Under the pieces are notes generated by a model. That model saw only the letters and a program-made list of their open reading frames with translations. It was not told the origin of the DNA and did no database searches. A stretch of 64,000 nucleotides of DNA from Guptibacillus hwajinpoensis. Its GTDB lineage: Bacteria > Bacillota > Bacilli > Bacillales > Guptibacillaceae. The stretch covers positions 558,001 through 622,000 of the forward strand of contig NZ_SWFM01000001.1 of assembly GCF_005144865.1 (NCBI RefSeq). Reading direction: 5' to 3'. The stretch's first letter is position 1. Each line of letters begins with the position of its first letter. Positions 63,745-64,000 of the stretch are shown here, in pieces. The position numbers and the translations under genes were made by a program.

Positions 63745-64000
63745 TTACTGGGCTGTTTTTTTCTTTTTAGCGTTCTTTTCACGTTCGTTCTTATCAAGGA
63801 TTTTCTTACGAAGACGGATAGAATCCGGCGTTACTTCGCAGTACTCATCATCGTTCAAATACTCTAGTGCTTCTTCAAGCGTTAGAACGCGTGGCTTCTT
63901 CATTGAAACCGTTTGGTCTTTGTTTGCAGAACGCATGTTAGTCATTTGCTTCACTTTAACGATATTAACAGTAATGTCATTTTCGCGAGTGTGCTCACCA
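63745..64000 (-). CDS. typA: GTPase TypA/BipA, C-terminal part (cut by window edge)
   Basis: Translational GTPase that binds the ribosome and aids large-subunit assembly and stress growth. Only the last 84 or so residues are present, but they carry the diagnostic C-terminal domain: GEHTRENDITVNIVKVKQMTN, RSANKDQTVSMKKPRVLTLE and EALEYLNDDEYCEVTPDSIR. The basic tail NEREKNAKKKKTAQ is typical. The gene continues right of base 64000. Position before ylaH matches B. subtilis ylaG. Confidence 0.94.
   Translation of the reverse strand, partial: GEHTRENDITVNIVKVKQMTNMRSANKDQTVSMKKPRVLTLEEALEYLNDDEYCEVTPDSIRLRKKILDKNEREKNAKKKKTAQ

Overview
The window is about 64 kb of chromosomal core sequence from a low-GC, endospore-forming Firmicute of the Bacillaceae. 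The gene order runs almost in step with the Bacillus subtilis block typA-ylaH-ylaI-ylaJ-ylaK-ylaL-glsA-ylaN-ftsW-pyc-ctaA/ctaB-F-ylbB...ylbP-panE-bshC-mraZ-division/cell-wall cluster-ftsAZ, read in reverse here. Sporulation genes (spoVD, spoVE, rsfA, ylbJ, ylaJ, a ytvI-like gene), bacillithiol synthesis (bshC), a meso-DAP-type murE and Firmicute-style Shine-Dalgarno sites support the placement. Species cannot be named from the sequence alone.

Layout: (1) 1-2.6 kb, hom-thrC-thrB threonine operon, cut at the left edge inside thrB. (2) 2.8-20.5 kb, the division and cell-wall cluster on the minus strand: mraZ-rsmH-ftsL-pbpB-spoVD-murE-murF-mraY-murD-spoVE-murB-divIB-ftsA-ftsZ. murG is not in the cluster, and ylxW, ylxX and sbp are also missing. 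(3) 20.6-26.9 kb, bshC, a DUF3397 membrane protein, panE, and a three-gene biotin-dependent acyl-CoA carboxylase. (4) 27-44 kb, the ylb region: ylbP, rsfA, an enoyl-CoA hydratase, rpmF, yceD, tmcAL, ylbL, ylbK, ylbJ, coaD, rsmD, ylbG, ylbF, ylbE, ylbD, ylbC and a YugN-CBS fusion, with several lineage-specific small genes inserted. (5) 44-52 kb, an Asp23-like gene, a ytvI-like permease and the caa3 oxidase locus ctaBCDEF with divergent ctaA. (6) 52-64 kb, pyc, ftsW, an M50-like metalloprotease, ylaN, glsA, ylaL, ylaK, ylaJ, a PPOX protein, ylaI, ylaH and the C-terminal end of typA at the right edge.

Functionally, the cluster couples lipid II precursor synthesis (murE, murF, mraY, murD, murB) to the divisome (ftsL, divIB, pbpB, ftsA, ftsZ) and to the spore-specific SEDS/PBP pair (spoVE, spoVD). 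The cta genes build a caa3-type cytochrome c oxidase with its own heme O/A synthases, next to anaplerotic pyruvate carboxylase.

The least ordinary signals are non-coding. They are two tandem 120-bp units that fold into the same long hairpin with a compensatory base change; a dispersed intergenic element with imperfect terminal inverted repeats (six copies or relics); a structured RNA with its own terminator divergent from rsmD; a set of three 10-bp-spaced GTGG boxes upstream of mraZ; and promoter-like sites matching sigma-H before ftsA and sigma-E before spoVD. No phage, insertion sequence with a transposase, CRISPR array, rRNA or tRNA was seen. Comparisons with B. subtilis are from memory, not from a search.
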